Source of the DNA: Burkholderiales bacterium
GTDB lineage: Bacteria > Pseudomonadota > Gammaproteobacteria > Burkholderiales > Burkholderiaceae_C
DNA: 64,000 nt
NCBI GenBank assembly: GCA_016703325.1
Contig: JADJCH010000033.1
Coordinates: 5,644 to 69,643, forward strand
Direction of reading: 5' to 3'
This document shows positions 52,538 to 61,424 of this stretch, one piece after another (position 1 is the first letter of the stretch; each line of letters opens with the position of its first letter). Position numbers and translations under genes: made by a program. The notes under the pieces are model-generated. The model saw only the letters and a program-made list of their open reading frames with translations, was not told the DNA's origin and did no database searches.

Positions 52538-54220
52538 TCAGTAGACGTCGTGCTGGGTGTTGTAGACGTTGAACTTGCCCGTCGGGGTCACGATCGCCGG
52601 ATCGGTGATCACCTTCTTGAGCTTGAGCGTCTTGTCGTCGTACACCACGATGGCCGACTGGTCGGTTTTGCCGCCCCACAGGCTGATCCACACCTCGTCA
52701 CCCGCCTGGTTGTATTCCGGGTGGGTGGCGCGGCGCAGGGCCTTGGTCACGGGCAGGCCGCTGTCCTTGGCCACGTTGAGCTTGACCGGCTCCTTGTTCA
52801 GGTCCTTCATGTCGTAGACGTACACCGACTCGGCGTTCTCACGCTCGGGGTTCATCGGCATGTCGGCCCACAGGTGGGTGGACTTCGGGTGCGTCTTGAC
52901 GAACAGGTTGCCCGCGCCGCCGGTCTTGAGCTCCTGCACGACCTTCCAGTTGTGCTGCCTGTACTTGGCGTCGGCCTTCTTCTCGGACGGGGTGGAGATC
53001 AGCGTGATCGCGGCATCGCCCAGATGGCCCGTGGCCCAGACCGGACCGAACTGCGGGTGCACGAAGTTGGCGCCGCGGCCCGGGTGCGGGATCTTCTTGG
53101 TGTCCACCAGGGCGGCGAGTTTGCCGGTCTTGGTGTCCACCGCGGCGATCTTGTGCGAGGCGTTGGCCGCCACCAGGAAGTAGCGCTTGGACTGGTCCCA
53201 GCCGCCGTCGTGCAGGAACTTGGCCGACTCGATGGTGGTGGTCTTCAGGTTCTTGATGTCGCTGTAGTCCACCAGCATGATCTGGCCGGTTTCCTTGACG
53301 TTGACCACCCACTCCGGCTTGGTCATCGACGCGACGATCGAGGCCACACGCGGCTCGGGGTGGTACTCGCCGTCCACCGTGTTGCCGCGGGTCGAGACGA
53401 TCTTCTTCGGCTCCAGCGTCTGCCCGTCCATGATCGAGTACTGGGGCGGCCAGTAGGTACCGCCGATCAGGTACTTGTCTTCGAAGCCCTTGAACTTGGA
53501 GGTGTCCACCGAGCGGGCGTCCGCGCCCAGCTTGACCGTGGCGACCGTCTTCGGTTCTTCGTACCACATGTCGATCAACGTCACCAGGCCGTCGCGGCCG
53601 ACGGTGTAGATGTAGCGACCGGAAGCCGACAGGCGGGAGATGTGCACCGCATAGCCGGTGTCCAGGATCTTCCAGATCTGCTTGGTGTCGCCGTCCACCA
53701 GCGCCAGCTTGCCCGCGTCACGCAGGGTGATGGCGAAGATGTTCTTCAGGTTCACCTTGTTCATCTGCTTCGTGGGACGCTGGTCCACCGGCACCAGCAG
53801 CTTCCAGGAAGCCTGCATGTCCTTCAAGCCGAACTCGGGCGGCACATCCGGCGTGCGCTGGATGTAGCGCGCCATGATGTTGATCTCTTCCTTGGTCAGG
53901 ATGTCGTCGTAGTTGACCATCCCGCCCTCGGTGCCCAGGCCGATGATCTTTTCCAGGCGGTTGGTACCCAGCTTGAGCGTGCCGCCTTCGGTGACGTTGC
54001 CGTCCTTGTCCTTCTTGGACCAGTGCGGCTCCAGGTTCTTGCCGGTGGCGCCCTTGCGCAGCACCCCGTGGCAACCGGCGCAGCGTTCGAAGTAGATCTT
54101 CTTGCCGATCTCGACTTCAGCGGCCGTCATCTCCGGGGCTGCGGCCTGTTGGGCCTGGACGCCAACTGCGAAGGTCGCCATCAGCGCCGCCGCGAGCCGG
54201 TTCAATGTGATTGTGGTCAT
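52538..54220 (-). CDS. nirS: Cytochrome cd1 nitrite reductase
   Basis: NirS (560 residues) reduces nitrite to nitric oxide in the periplasm. A signal peptide (MTTITLNRLAAALMATFAVG) is followed by the cytochrome c domain with CAGCH (C47, C50, H51). The d1 eight-bladed propeller contains the axial-ligand region TGYAVHISRLSASGRYIYTV and the catalytic-His area NASHKIAAVD. ATG 54220 is used; a longer frame to 54403 runs through the promoter and was rejected. An FNR/Dnr-like site lies 157 bases upstream. nirT follows after about 107 bases. Confidence 0.96.
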   Translation of the reverse strand: MTTITLNRLAAALMATFAVGVQAQQAAAPEMTAAEVEIGKKIYFERCAGCHGVLRKGATGKNLEPHWSKKDKDGNVTEGGTLKLGTNRLEKIIGLGTEGGMVNYDDILTKEEINIMARYIQRTPDVPPEFGLKDMQASWKLLVPVDQRPTKQMNKVNLKNIFAITLRDAGKLALVDGDTKQIWKILDTGYAVHISRLSASGRYIYTVGRDGLVTLIDMWYEEPKTVATVKLGADARSVDTSKFKGFEDKYLIGGTYWPPQYSIMDGQTLEPKKIVSTRGNTVDGEYHPEPRVASIVASMTKPEWVVNVKETGQIMLVDYSDIKNLKTTTIESAKFLHDGGWDQSKRYFLVAANASHKIAAVDTKTGKLAALVDTKKIPHPGRGANFVHPQFGPVWATGHLGDAAITLISTPSEKKADAKYRQHNWKVVQELKTGGAGNLFVKTHPKSTHLWADMPMNPERENAESVYVYDMKDLNKEPVKLNVAKDSGLPVTKALRRATHPEYNQAGDEVWISLWGGKTDQSAIVVYDDKTLKLKKVITDPAIVTPTGKFNVYNTQHDVY

Positions 54221-54376
54221 CGCCAACTCTCCGTCATGCAGGCCACGCACCTTTACGCGGCCCTCGCAGCACATCAGCCATCGTCTGTTCTTCACCTCGT
54301 TCCGATGGGCTCGGTGGGGGCTGCTGATCCCCTCCAAGAGCGTGCGCCATGTTCGATCGCAGGGGATGGAGCGTCC

Positions 54377-54390
54377 TTGAACTGGTTCAA
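54377..54390 (-). promoter_or_regulatory. FNR/Dnr-type site upstream of nirS
   Basis: The perfect palindrome TTGAACTGGTTCAA has the TTGA-N6-TCAA core of FNR, Dnr and related regulators. It is placed between divergent nirS (minus) and the glutathione transferase gene (plus) and probably activates nirS under low oxygen or NO. Confidence 0.7.
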
Positions 54391-54486
54391 GATGGCAGCC
54401 CACCTGGGCGGGGACACAACACCCTGAACCGTCCAGAATTGATCAAGGTGAAGTTCCATGCAGCCTCACCGTCGAAAGGAACTCCG

Positions 54487-55119
54487 ATGCAACTCGTCAT
54501 CTCCCCGCGCGCACCCAACCCGCGCCGCGTGCGCATGTTCATCGCCGAGAAGGGCAGCGCCCTGCCGGACATCGCGTTCGAGGCCATCGATCTGGGCCGG
54601 GGCGACCACCGCAGCGCAGAGTTCAAGGCGCTGAATCCGCTGTCGCGGGTGCCGGTGCTGAGGCTCGACGATGGCCGTGCGTTGGCCGAAACCCGCGCCA
54701 TCTGCACCTACCTGGAAGGCCTTGCGCCCGAACCCAACCTGATGGGCCACACCTTCGAGGAGCGCGCCTTCATCGAGATGGCCGACCGGCGCATGGAAAT
54801 CAGCCTGCTGGCCACCATCGCCAACTGGATCCGCCATGGCCACCCGGGGCTGGCCAACCTGGAGCAGCCGCAGTTCCCGGACTTCTCGGCGTCACAGGGG
54901 CAGAAGATGCGCGGACTCACCGCCTGGCTGGATGGTGAACTGGCGCGGCAGCCCTATGTGGCGGGCGAGCGATTCACCATCGCCGACATCACCGCCTTCT
55001 GCGGCCTGGAGTTCGCACGGGGTTTGATGAAGTACCGCCCAGGCGACGAAGGCCTGCAGCACCTGCAGGCCTGGCGCGACCGGATCGCCGAGCGGCCCAG
55101 CGCGCAAGCCGGGGCCTGA
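54487..55119 (+). CDS. Glutathione S-transferase family protein
   Basis: The 210-residue protein has an N-terminal thioredoxin-like GST domain (MQLVISPRAPNPRRVRMFIA, NPLSRVPVLRLDDG, AETRAICTYLE) and an all-helical C-terminal domain with AGERFTIADITAFCGLEF. It should use glutathione on small electrophiles; the substrate is unknown. It starts 97 bases after the palindromic site at 54377-54390 and might share control with divergent nirS. Confidence 0.9.
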   Translation: MQLVISPRAPNPRRVRMFIAEKGSALPDIAFEAIDLGRGDHRSAEFKALNPLSRVPVLRLDDGRALAETRAICTYLEGLAPEPNLMGHTFEERAFIEMADRRMEISLLATIANWIRHGHPGLANLEQPQFPDFSASQGQKMRGLTAWLDGELARQPYVAGERFTIADITAFCGLEFARGLMKYRPGDEGLQHLQAWRDRIAERPSAQAGA

Positions 55120-55136
55120 GCGCCTGAACCGCGGCC

Positions 55137-55835
55137 TCAGCGGTCCCGCCGGACGAAGCGCACCAGCATCTCGACGATCTGCTCGCGCCGTTCCACCTGG
55201 GCCTGCGGCGTACCCATGTCGCGCTGGAAGATCAGCGAGAAGGTGTGGCGGTTGGCCACGTTGAACACCGACAGCGCGGAGATGGACATGTGCAGGTCGA
55301 TCGGGTCCAGCCCGGCGCGGAACACCCCGGCGACCACACCGCGTTCATAGACCCGTTGCAGCCCCTCGATGGCCGGCACGTTGAGGTCGTGGATCGAGCG
55401 GCTTTGCGCCAGGTACTCGCCGCGGTGGATGTTCTCGGTCATCACCAGGCGGATGAACTCCGGGTGGGCCCACTGGTAGTCCACCGTGAAGCCCACCAGC
55501 CGGCGCAGCGCCGCCTCGGGCTCCAGGTCCTCCAGGTGCAGGTCGGCCTCGATGGCGCGCATGCGCCGGTAGGCTTCCTCCAGCACGCGGATGTACAGCC
55601 CCTCCTTGCTGCCGAAGTAGTAGTAGATCATCCGCTTGCTGGTGCGGGTGGCCTCGGCGATCTCGTCGATGCGGGCCCCGGCCAGGCCCTTCTCCGCAAA
55701 CTCGCGGGTGGCCACCTCCAGGATGTCGGCCATGGTGCGCTCCGGGTTGTGGGTGCGCGGCTGGGCGGTCTTGGATGCAGAACGCCCGCTCGAGGGCGCT
55801 GGCGTTGAGGGCGAAGGGGGCTCGGGGCGGACCAT
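55137..55835 (-). CDS. TetR-family transcriptional regulator
   Basis: The 232-residue protein has a TetR helix-turn-helix at about residues 36-82 (ILEVATREFAEKGLAGARID, TSKRMIYYYFGSKEGLY). The C-terminal ligand domain contains HPEFIRLVMTENIHRGEYL. The first 33 residues are low complexity. Its target is unknown. It is convergent with the GST gene, ending 17 bases from it. Confidence 0.9.
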   Translation of the reverse strand: MVRPEPPSPSTPAPSSGRSASKTAQPRTHNPERTMADILEVATREFAEKGLAGARIDEIAEATRTSKRMIYYYFGSKEGLYIRVLEEAYRRMRAIEADLHLEDLEPEAALRRLVGFTVDYQWAHPEFIRLVMTENIHRGEYLAQSRSIHDLNVPAIEGLQRVYERGVVAGVFRAGLDPIDLHMSISALSVFNVANRHTFSLIFQRDMGTPQAQVERREQIVEMLVRFVRRDR

Positions 55836-55906
55836 CCCGGCAGTTTAGGAGATCCCCTCCCCCGCCCTGCCCCCGCCCTGCCGGATCGGACCCGGCGCAC
55901 GCACCC

Positions 55907-57856
55907 TCAGTGCGTCAACTCGGCGGTGCGAAAGCGCGACACCGCCTCGCGCAACGTCTCGGCCTGGCGGCGCAGGCTTTCGGCGGCGGCGGCACTCTCC
56001 TCCACCAGCGCGGCGTTCTGCTGCGTGCTCTGGTCGATCTGGGACACCGCCTGGCTGGCCTGAGCGACGCCGTCGTTCTGCTCGTTGGCGGCCGCGCTGA
56101 TCTCGCTGATCAGGTCGGTGACGCGGCGGATCGACTGCACCACCTCGTTCATCGTGGCAGCTGCGGCATCGCCTTCGCGGCCGCCCTGCTCCACCGACTC
56201 CACGCTGGCGGCGATCAGGCTGCGGATCTCCCTGGCGGCACCGGAGGAGCGCTGCGCCAGCGCCCGCACCTCACCGGCCACCACCGCAAAACCCCGGCCC
56301 TGTTCACCTGCCCGCGCTGCCTCCACCGCGGCATTGAGCGCGAGGATGTTGGTCTGGAAGGCGATGCCGTCGATGGTGCCGATGATCTCGGCGATGCGCC
56401 GCGAGCTGTCCTGGATCTGCTGCATCGTCGTGGCCAGGGAGGAGACGGAGGCCCCGCCGCGGCTGGCCACCTCGCTGGCTGACTGCGCCAGCTGGGTGGC
56501 CTGACGGGCACTTTCGGCGCCATGGCCGATGGTGCTGCGCAGCTGCTCCATGGACGCTGCCGTCTGCTGCAGCGCGCTCGCCTGCGACTCGGTGCGGGAG
56601 GACAGGTCCTGGTTGCCCGCAGCGATCTGGCTGCTGGCGGTGGCCACCTGGGCGGCGTTCTCCCGCACGCCGCTGACCAGGCGCGCGAGTGCCTCCTGCA
56701 TCTGCGACAGCGCGGCCAGCACGCTGGCCTGGTCACCCGGGCGCCGCGGCAAGCTGGTGGCCAAGTCACCTGCAGCCACCCGCGACACCGCGTCGCGCAG
56801 CTCATGGGGTTCCGCACCGAGCTCACGCTGCACCCAGCTCCCGGTCTGCAGCGCCACGCCGACGGCCGCACCAAAGGCCAGCAGCATCATGGCGAACATC
56901 AGCCCCAGGGCCTGCCGCTGCGCAGTCTGGCGCTCCTCCAGGCGAGACTGGACGGCCGCAACGATCTTCGCCTGCTCGGCATAGCTGCTCTCGATGATCC
57001 CGGTGATCTCCTTGAAGAACTCGGAGCTGGAGTGGGTCAGAGTTTGCGGCTGCAGCACATGCCGCTGCCCCAGCGCCACCGCCGCTCGCCCCAGCTCATC
57101 GAGCCGGCGCACCGAGGCCGTCAGCTCCGCCGAGCTCCCCCCATCGCCCGCCCCCGAACGGGCCAGGCTGCTGCTGAAAAGATGCGCCTGGCCCTCCAGC
57201 ACATTGTTGAGGTTCTCGAAACGGGCCCGGGTGGCCGGCTCCGGCACGCCACCGGCGGCCAGCAGGGCGGAGCCGCGCGCACGCATCTGCCCCATCAGCT
57301 CCAGGCTGCGCGGCAGCTGCTGGAAGGTGGCCACCACCAGGTGGTACACCGCTTCGTCCGGGTCGAGCACCAGCCCGGCGCCGGCCAGCACCTCGTCCAT
57401 CGCGTCGAGTTGATTGCGGATCAGCGCGGTGTGGCGTCGCGTGGAGGTCTCCGCATCCACCTTGCGGGCCTGCAGGTCAGCTCCCAGGCTGGACCACTCG
57501 CCTCGCGAGGCCTGCCAGACCTTGTCCACCGCCGCCGCACCCTCCCCCAACGCCGGCAGCTTCTGCCCGACGCCGGTGGCAGCCTGCTCCACCTCGGCCA
57601 TCTTGGCCACCCGCTGCCCGGCCATCTGGTCATTGCCCGACAACCACCCGGCCGACAGCCCGCGGTGCTGCTGGGTCAGGCGGATCACCTCCTGCACCGC
57701 CATCACCGGGGCCAGGCCCTCCAGCTCCTGAGCGGTCGCGCCCAGGCTTTTCCAGGCACTGCGGGTCTGCATGCTGGCAGGCACCAGGATGGCCACGGCA
57801 CACAGGCCCACCAGCAGACCGAAGCGCTGGGACGTCGACAAGGCATTGAGTTTCAT
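55907..57856 (-). CDS. Methyl-accepting chemotaxis protein
   Basis: The 649-residue receptor (ATG 57856, MKLNALSTSQRFGLLVGLCA) has two membrane helices (about residues 13-30 and 305-325) bounding a periplasmic sensor. The sensor start contains LTQQHRGLSAGWLSGN, which resembles NIT nitrate/nitrite-sensing domains. A HAMP-like linker follows. The signalling tip contains IDGIAFQTNILALNAAVEAA and RAGEQGRGFAVVAGEVRALA. It probably feeds CheA/CheW. Being near the nir genes, nitrite or nitrate sensing is a reasonable guess. Confidence 0.9.
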   Translation of the reverse strand: MKLNALSTSQRFGLLVGLCAVAILVPASMQTRSAWKSLGATAQELEGLAPVMAVQEVIRLTQQHRGLSAGWLSGNDQMAGQRVAKMAEVEQAATGVGQKLPALGEGAAAVDKVWQASRGEWSSLGADLQARKVDAETSTRRHTALIRNQLDAMDEVLAGAGLVLDPDEAVYHLVVATFQQLPRSLELMGQMRARGSALLAAGGVPEPATRARFENLNNVLEGQAHLFSSSLARSGAGDGGSSAELTASVRRLDELGRAAVALGQRHVLQPQTLTHSSSEFFKEITGIIESSYAEQAKIVAAVQSRLEERQTAQRQALGLMFAMMLLAFGAAVGVALQTGSWVQRELGAEPHELRDAVSRVAAGDLATSLPRRPGDQASVLAALSQMQEALARLVSGVRENAAQVATASSQIAAGNQDLSSRTESQASALQQTAASMEQLRSTIGHGAESARQATQLAQSASEVASRGGASVSSLATTMQQIQDSSRRIAEIIGTIDGIAFQTNILALNAAVEAARAGEQGRGFAVVAGEVRALAQRSSGAAREIRSLIAASVESVEQGGREGDAAAATMNEVVQSIRRVTDLISEISAAANEQNDGVAQASQAVSQIDQSTQQNAALVEESAAAAESLRRQAETLREAVSRFRTAELTH

Positions 57857-58035
57857 GTTGACCTGAACCTTCCGGGGATGAAGGGCGCCCTCTCCGCGCC
57901 CAGCGTGTTCCTCGACAAGCACATCCAGACGGATGTCACTTCCTCAGGACAGCGATCATCCGGGGTAACCCCCGCGCCCCAAGACCGGAATTGACCGACA
58001 TCAGCCTGGGAGTTGTTCAGTTCAGGCCCGGTCCT

Positions 58036-59851
58036 TCATTTCCCCAGCACCACCCCTTCACGCCGCGGGTCGGCGCCGCCAGTCCAGCCCGCACCGCCCA
58101 ACTGGATGGCCTGCAGGCCGCTGGTCATGCCCATTTCCCGCAACTCATGACCCCGCGCCTTGAGCGCCTCCACGGTGGCGGCCGGGAAGCGCTGCGCCTC
58201 CAGCAGCGTCGGCCCGTTGGTGGAGCCGAAGTTGGGCAGCGCGATCGCCTGCTGCGGGCTCAGGCCCCACTGCTGGGTGCCCAGCAGCGTCTTGGCGGTG
58301 TAGTGGATGATCAGCGCGCCTCCCGGGCTGCCGGCGCTCATCAGCGGCCGGCCGCTGGCCGCGTCGAACACCAGCGTGGGCGACATCGACGAACGTGGCC
58401 GTTTGCCCGGCTCCACCCGGTTGGCCACCGGCTTGCCGGCGGCGTCGCGCGGGGCGAAGGCGAAGTCGGTCAACTCGTTGTTGAGCAGGAAGCCGCGCAC
58501 CATCTGCCGGGCACCGAAGGCGTCCTCAATGGTGGTGGTCATCGCCAGCACCTGGCCCTGGCCGTCGACGATGCTGATGTGGCTGGTGCCGTACTCCGGC
58601 TGTTCCGCCATCGGCGCCCAGCTGGTGACGGCGCCCGGCGGCGTGCCGGGCTTGGCGGTCTTCATCGAGGGGGCGCCGATCAGGCTGGCGCGTTGGCGCA
58701 GGTAGGCGATGTCCAGCAGGCTGCTCCAGCGCCCGCCCGGGGCGGCGACGAAGTCCGGGTCGCCCAGGTACTGCGCCCGGTCGGCAAAGGCCAGGCGGGC
58801 CGCCTCGGTGTAGGCGTGCAGCCAGTCGGCCGAAGGCAGGCCGTCCTGCAGCGGCGCGGCCGCCGGCCGGGGTCTGGCCGAGGATGCCCAGGATCTGGCC
58901 GATGGCGATGGCCCCGGAGCTCGGCGGCGGGAAGCCGCACAGCCGCAGCGGCGCGCGGCCGGCCGGCGTCCAGTCGTGGCAAAGTGCCTCGCGCTCACGC
59001 GGCTGGTAGCCGGCCAGATCGGCCAGGCTCAGGCGGCCGGGGTTGGTCGGGTGGTTGCGCACCTTGTCCACCACCGCCTGCGCCACCGGCCCCTCATGCA
59101 GGGCCGCCGAGCCGCGCGCGGCGATGTCGCGCAGCAGCTGCGCCAGCTCCGGGTTCTTCAGCACATGGCCCACCGGCCAGGGTTTGCCGGCAGCGTCGTA
59201 GAAATAGGCCGCGGCCACCGGGTCGCGCTTCAGGGCCGTCTCGGCGGTCAGCAGGGTGTTGAGCCGCGGGCTGACGCGAAAACCTTCGGTGGCCAGGCGG
59301 ATGGCCGGCTCGATCAGCTGCGCCCAGGGGAGCTTGCCGTGGCGGCGCTGCGCCAGCTCCAGCATGCGCAGCGTACCGGGCACACCCACCGAACGACCAC
59401 CGACCACCGCATCCATGAAGGCCATGGGCGTGCCGTCCGGCTTGAGGAACAGGCCCTCGTCCGCCGCGGCGGGCGCGGTCTCCCGGCCGTCGTAGGCGCG
59501 CAGCCTGTCACCGTCGGCCAGCAGCAGGAAGGCGCCACCGCCGATGCCGCTGGACTGCGGCTCCACCAGGGTCAGCACCATCTGCACCGCCACGGCGGCG
59601 TCCACCGCGCTGCCGCCGGCGGCCAGCACCTGGAAACCCGCATCGGTGGCCAGCGGGTTGGCCGCCGCCACCGCAAAACGCTGGCCGCTCCAGCCGGGTT
59701 TGTCCTGGTAACCGGAGGCGCCCTCGGGCTGCACCGGCAGGACGTACTCGAAGCGCGGGGCGCTGGCACAGGCGGCAAGCAGGCCGGCCACGACCAAGGC
59801 GGACAAGGCCAGGCGGGGACGCTGGATCAGGCGACGAAGGGGGAAGGTCAT
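58036..59851 (-). pseudogene. ggt: Gamma-glutamyltransferase, one frameshift
   Basis: The N-terminal frame (59851 to about 58870) starts with a lipoprotein leader (LLAACASAP) and reads ANPLATDAGFQVLAAGGSAV and GGGAFLLLADGD up to GQILGILGQTP. There the frame changes by one base. The other frame continues PAAAPLQDGLPSADWLHAYT and includes the catalytic threonine in EYGTSHISIVDGQ and SAGSPGGALII. Both halves are complete and match one Ggt protein of about 600 residues, which hydrolyses or transfers gamma-glutamyl groups of glutathione in the periplasm. The single shift lies in a GC-rich run near 58865 and could be a sequencing error. Confidence 0.83.
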
Positions 59852-59966
59852 CGGGCGGACTCCGGTTCGGCTGAGGACTTGGCAAGGAAGCCTCAGTGTC
59901 GCAGTTCAAACCCCGGCCTGCACTCCGGCCCGCCACGAAGAGCAAAGGGCCCGCCGACCGACCCCG

Positions 59967-60938
59967 TCAATCGCCGCGTCGCTGCAGCCGCATCATCCCT
60001 TCCTGCGCGGTGGAGGCCACCAGCCGACCCTGGCGGTCGAACACCCGGCCGCGGCACAGCGCACGGGCGCCACTGGCACTGGGCGAGTCCATGTCGTGCA
60101 GCAGCCAGTCGTCGATGCGCAGGTTGCGGTGGAACCACATCGCATGGTCCAGGCTGGCCAGGCGCACCTCGCCGCGCAGCAGCGCCAGGCCGTGCGGGCG
60201 CATGGCGGTGAGCAGCAGGCCGTGGTCGCTGGCGTAGGCCAGCATCGCGCAGTGCAGCGAGAAGTCGTCCGGCAGCGGCGCCACCGCACGCAGCCACATC
60301 GACGCCTGCGGCGGCGCGGCCACCGGGTCGAGCAGGTCGTAGGGCTGCACATGGCGGTACTCCAGCGCCCGCGGCAGCACGGACTTCTCGCGCCAGCGCG
60401 CGCCGAAGCCCGGCGGCAACCGTTCGGCCACCGCCCGGCGGTGCTCCAGCTCCGGCACCAGGGCTTCCGGCGGCGGCACCTGCGGGGCGGCGTCCTGGTG
60501 GTCGGCGCCGTCGGAGGCGAGCTGGAAGGAGGCGGTCATCTCGAAGATCTCCACCCCGCGCTGCCGCGCCACCACATGGCGGGTGGAGAAGCTGCGGCCG
60601 TCGCGGGCGCGCAGCACCTCGTACTCGATCGGCGCATGCTCGCCCGGCAGCAGGAAGTAGGCGTGCATCGAGTGCACCGGCCGCTCGGCGCCCACCGTGC
60701 CGCAGGCGGCCATCAGCGCCTGGCCCAGCACCTGGCCACCGAAGACGGCCGGGGTGCCGATGTCCTCGCTCTGGCCGACGAAGCGGTCCGGCCCCACCGG
60801 CTGCACCCGCAGCAGGTTCACCAGGCGGTCGACCAGGTCGCGCGCCGTGGCGTCGTCGAGGGGGGAAGCCAGCGGATCAGGTTGGGAGGGCTGGGAGGGC
60901 CGGGAGGACGAAAAGGCAGCAGCAACAGCAGAACTCAT
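59967..60938 (-). CDS. tesB: Acyl-CoA thioesterase II (TesB-like)
   Basis: The protein (323 residues from ATG 60938; a TTG at 60950 is possible) has two hot-dog domains. Family motifs include FVGQSEDIGTPAVFGGQVLG, HSMHAYFLLPGE and, in the second domain, ASLDHAMWFHRNLRIDDWLL. TesB hydrolyses medium- and long-chain acyl-CoA to free acid and CoA. It is a single gene between ggt and the copper genes. Confidence 0.92.
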   Translation of the reverse strand: MSSAVAAAFSSSRPSQPSQPDPLASPLDDATARDLVDRLVNLLRVQPVGPDRFVGQSEDIGTPAVFGGQVLGQALMAACGTVGAERPVHSMHAYFLLPGEHAPIEYEVLRARDGRSFSTRHVVARQRGVEIFEMTASFQLASDGADHQDAAPQVPPPEALVPELEHRRAVAERLPPGFGARWREKSVLPRALEYRHVQPYDLLDPVAAPPQASMWLRAVAPLPDDFSLHCAMLAYASDHGLLLTAMRPHGLALLRGEVRLASLDHAMWFHRNLRIDDWLLHDMDSPSASGARALCRGRVFDRQGRLVASTAQEGMMRLQRRGD

Positions 60939-60998
60939 GAGGCGGGACAAGGCAGAGGGCGTGCGACCGAGTATGGCCGAGCAGGCCTGCCGACGCTG

Positions 60999-61424
60999 TC
61001 ACCTGTCGGATTCGAGCTTCCCTGCAACCGCTGGGGGCTCACCGGCCAGCCCGTCCAGGATGGGACAGTCCGGCCGGTCGTCGCCGTGGCAGCACTGCAC
61101 CAGGTGCGACAGGGCCTGCTTCATGCCGCGCAGTTCCTCGATCTTGCGGTCGATGTCGTCCAGGTGCACCTGCACCAGCGCCTTGACCTGCCGGCTGGGG
61201 CGTTGGCGGTCGCGCCAGAGCTCCAGCAGGCCGCGGATTTCGTCGATCGAGAAACCCAGATCGCGCGAACGGCGGATGAAGCGCAGCGTGTGCAGATCCC
61301 GCTCGTCGAACTGCCGGTAGCCGGACTCGCTGCGCCCGGCCGGCGGCAGCAGGCACACGCTCTCGTAGTGGCGGATCATCTTGGCGGTCACGCCGGAGGC
61401 GGCCGCGGCCTGGCCGATGTTCAT
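60999..61424 (-). CDS. cueR: Copper-responsive MerR regulator CueR
   Basis: The 141-residue protein has the MerR winged helix (MNIGQAAAASGVTAKMIRHY, GYRQFDERDLHTLRFI) and a dimer helix. The metal loop CCHGDDRPDC has cysteines at 112 and 120, as in CueR, which binds Cu(I). It should activate copA. Its ATG overlaps the copA stop codon (ATGA), so the two are co-transcribed. Confidence 0.92.
   Translation of the reverse strand: MNIGQAAAASGVTAKMIRHYESVCLLPPAGRSESGYRQFDERDLHTLRFIRRSRDLGFSIDEIRGLLELWRDRQRPSRQVKALVQVHLDDIDRKIEELRGMKQALSHLVQCCHGDDRPDCPILDGLAGEPPAVAGKLESDR

Noticed and set aside
52460..54427. 655-codon plus-strand frame over nirS
   Set aside because: It is antisense noise; NirS is clear on the minus strand.
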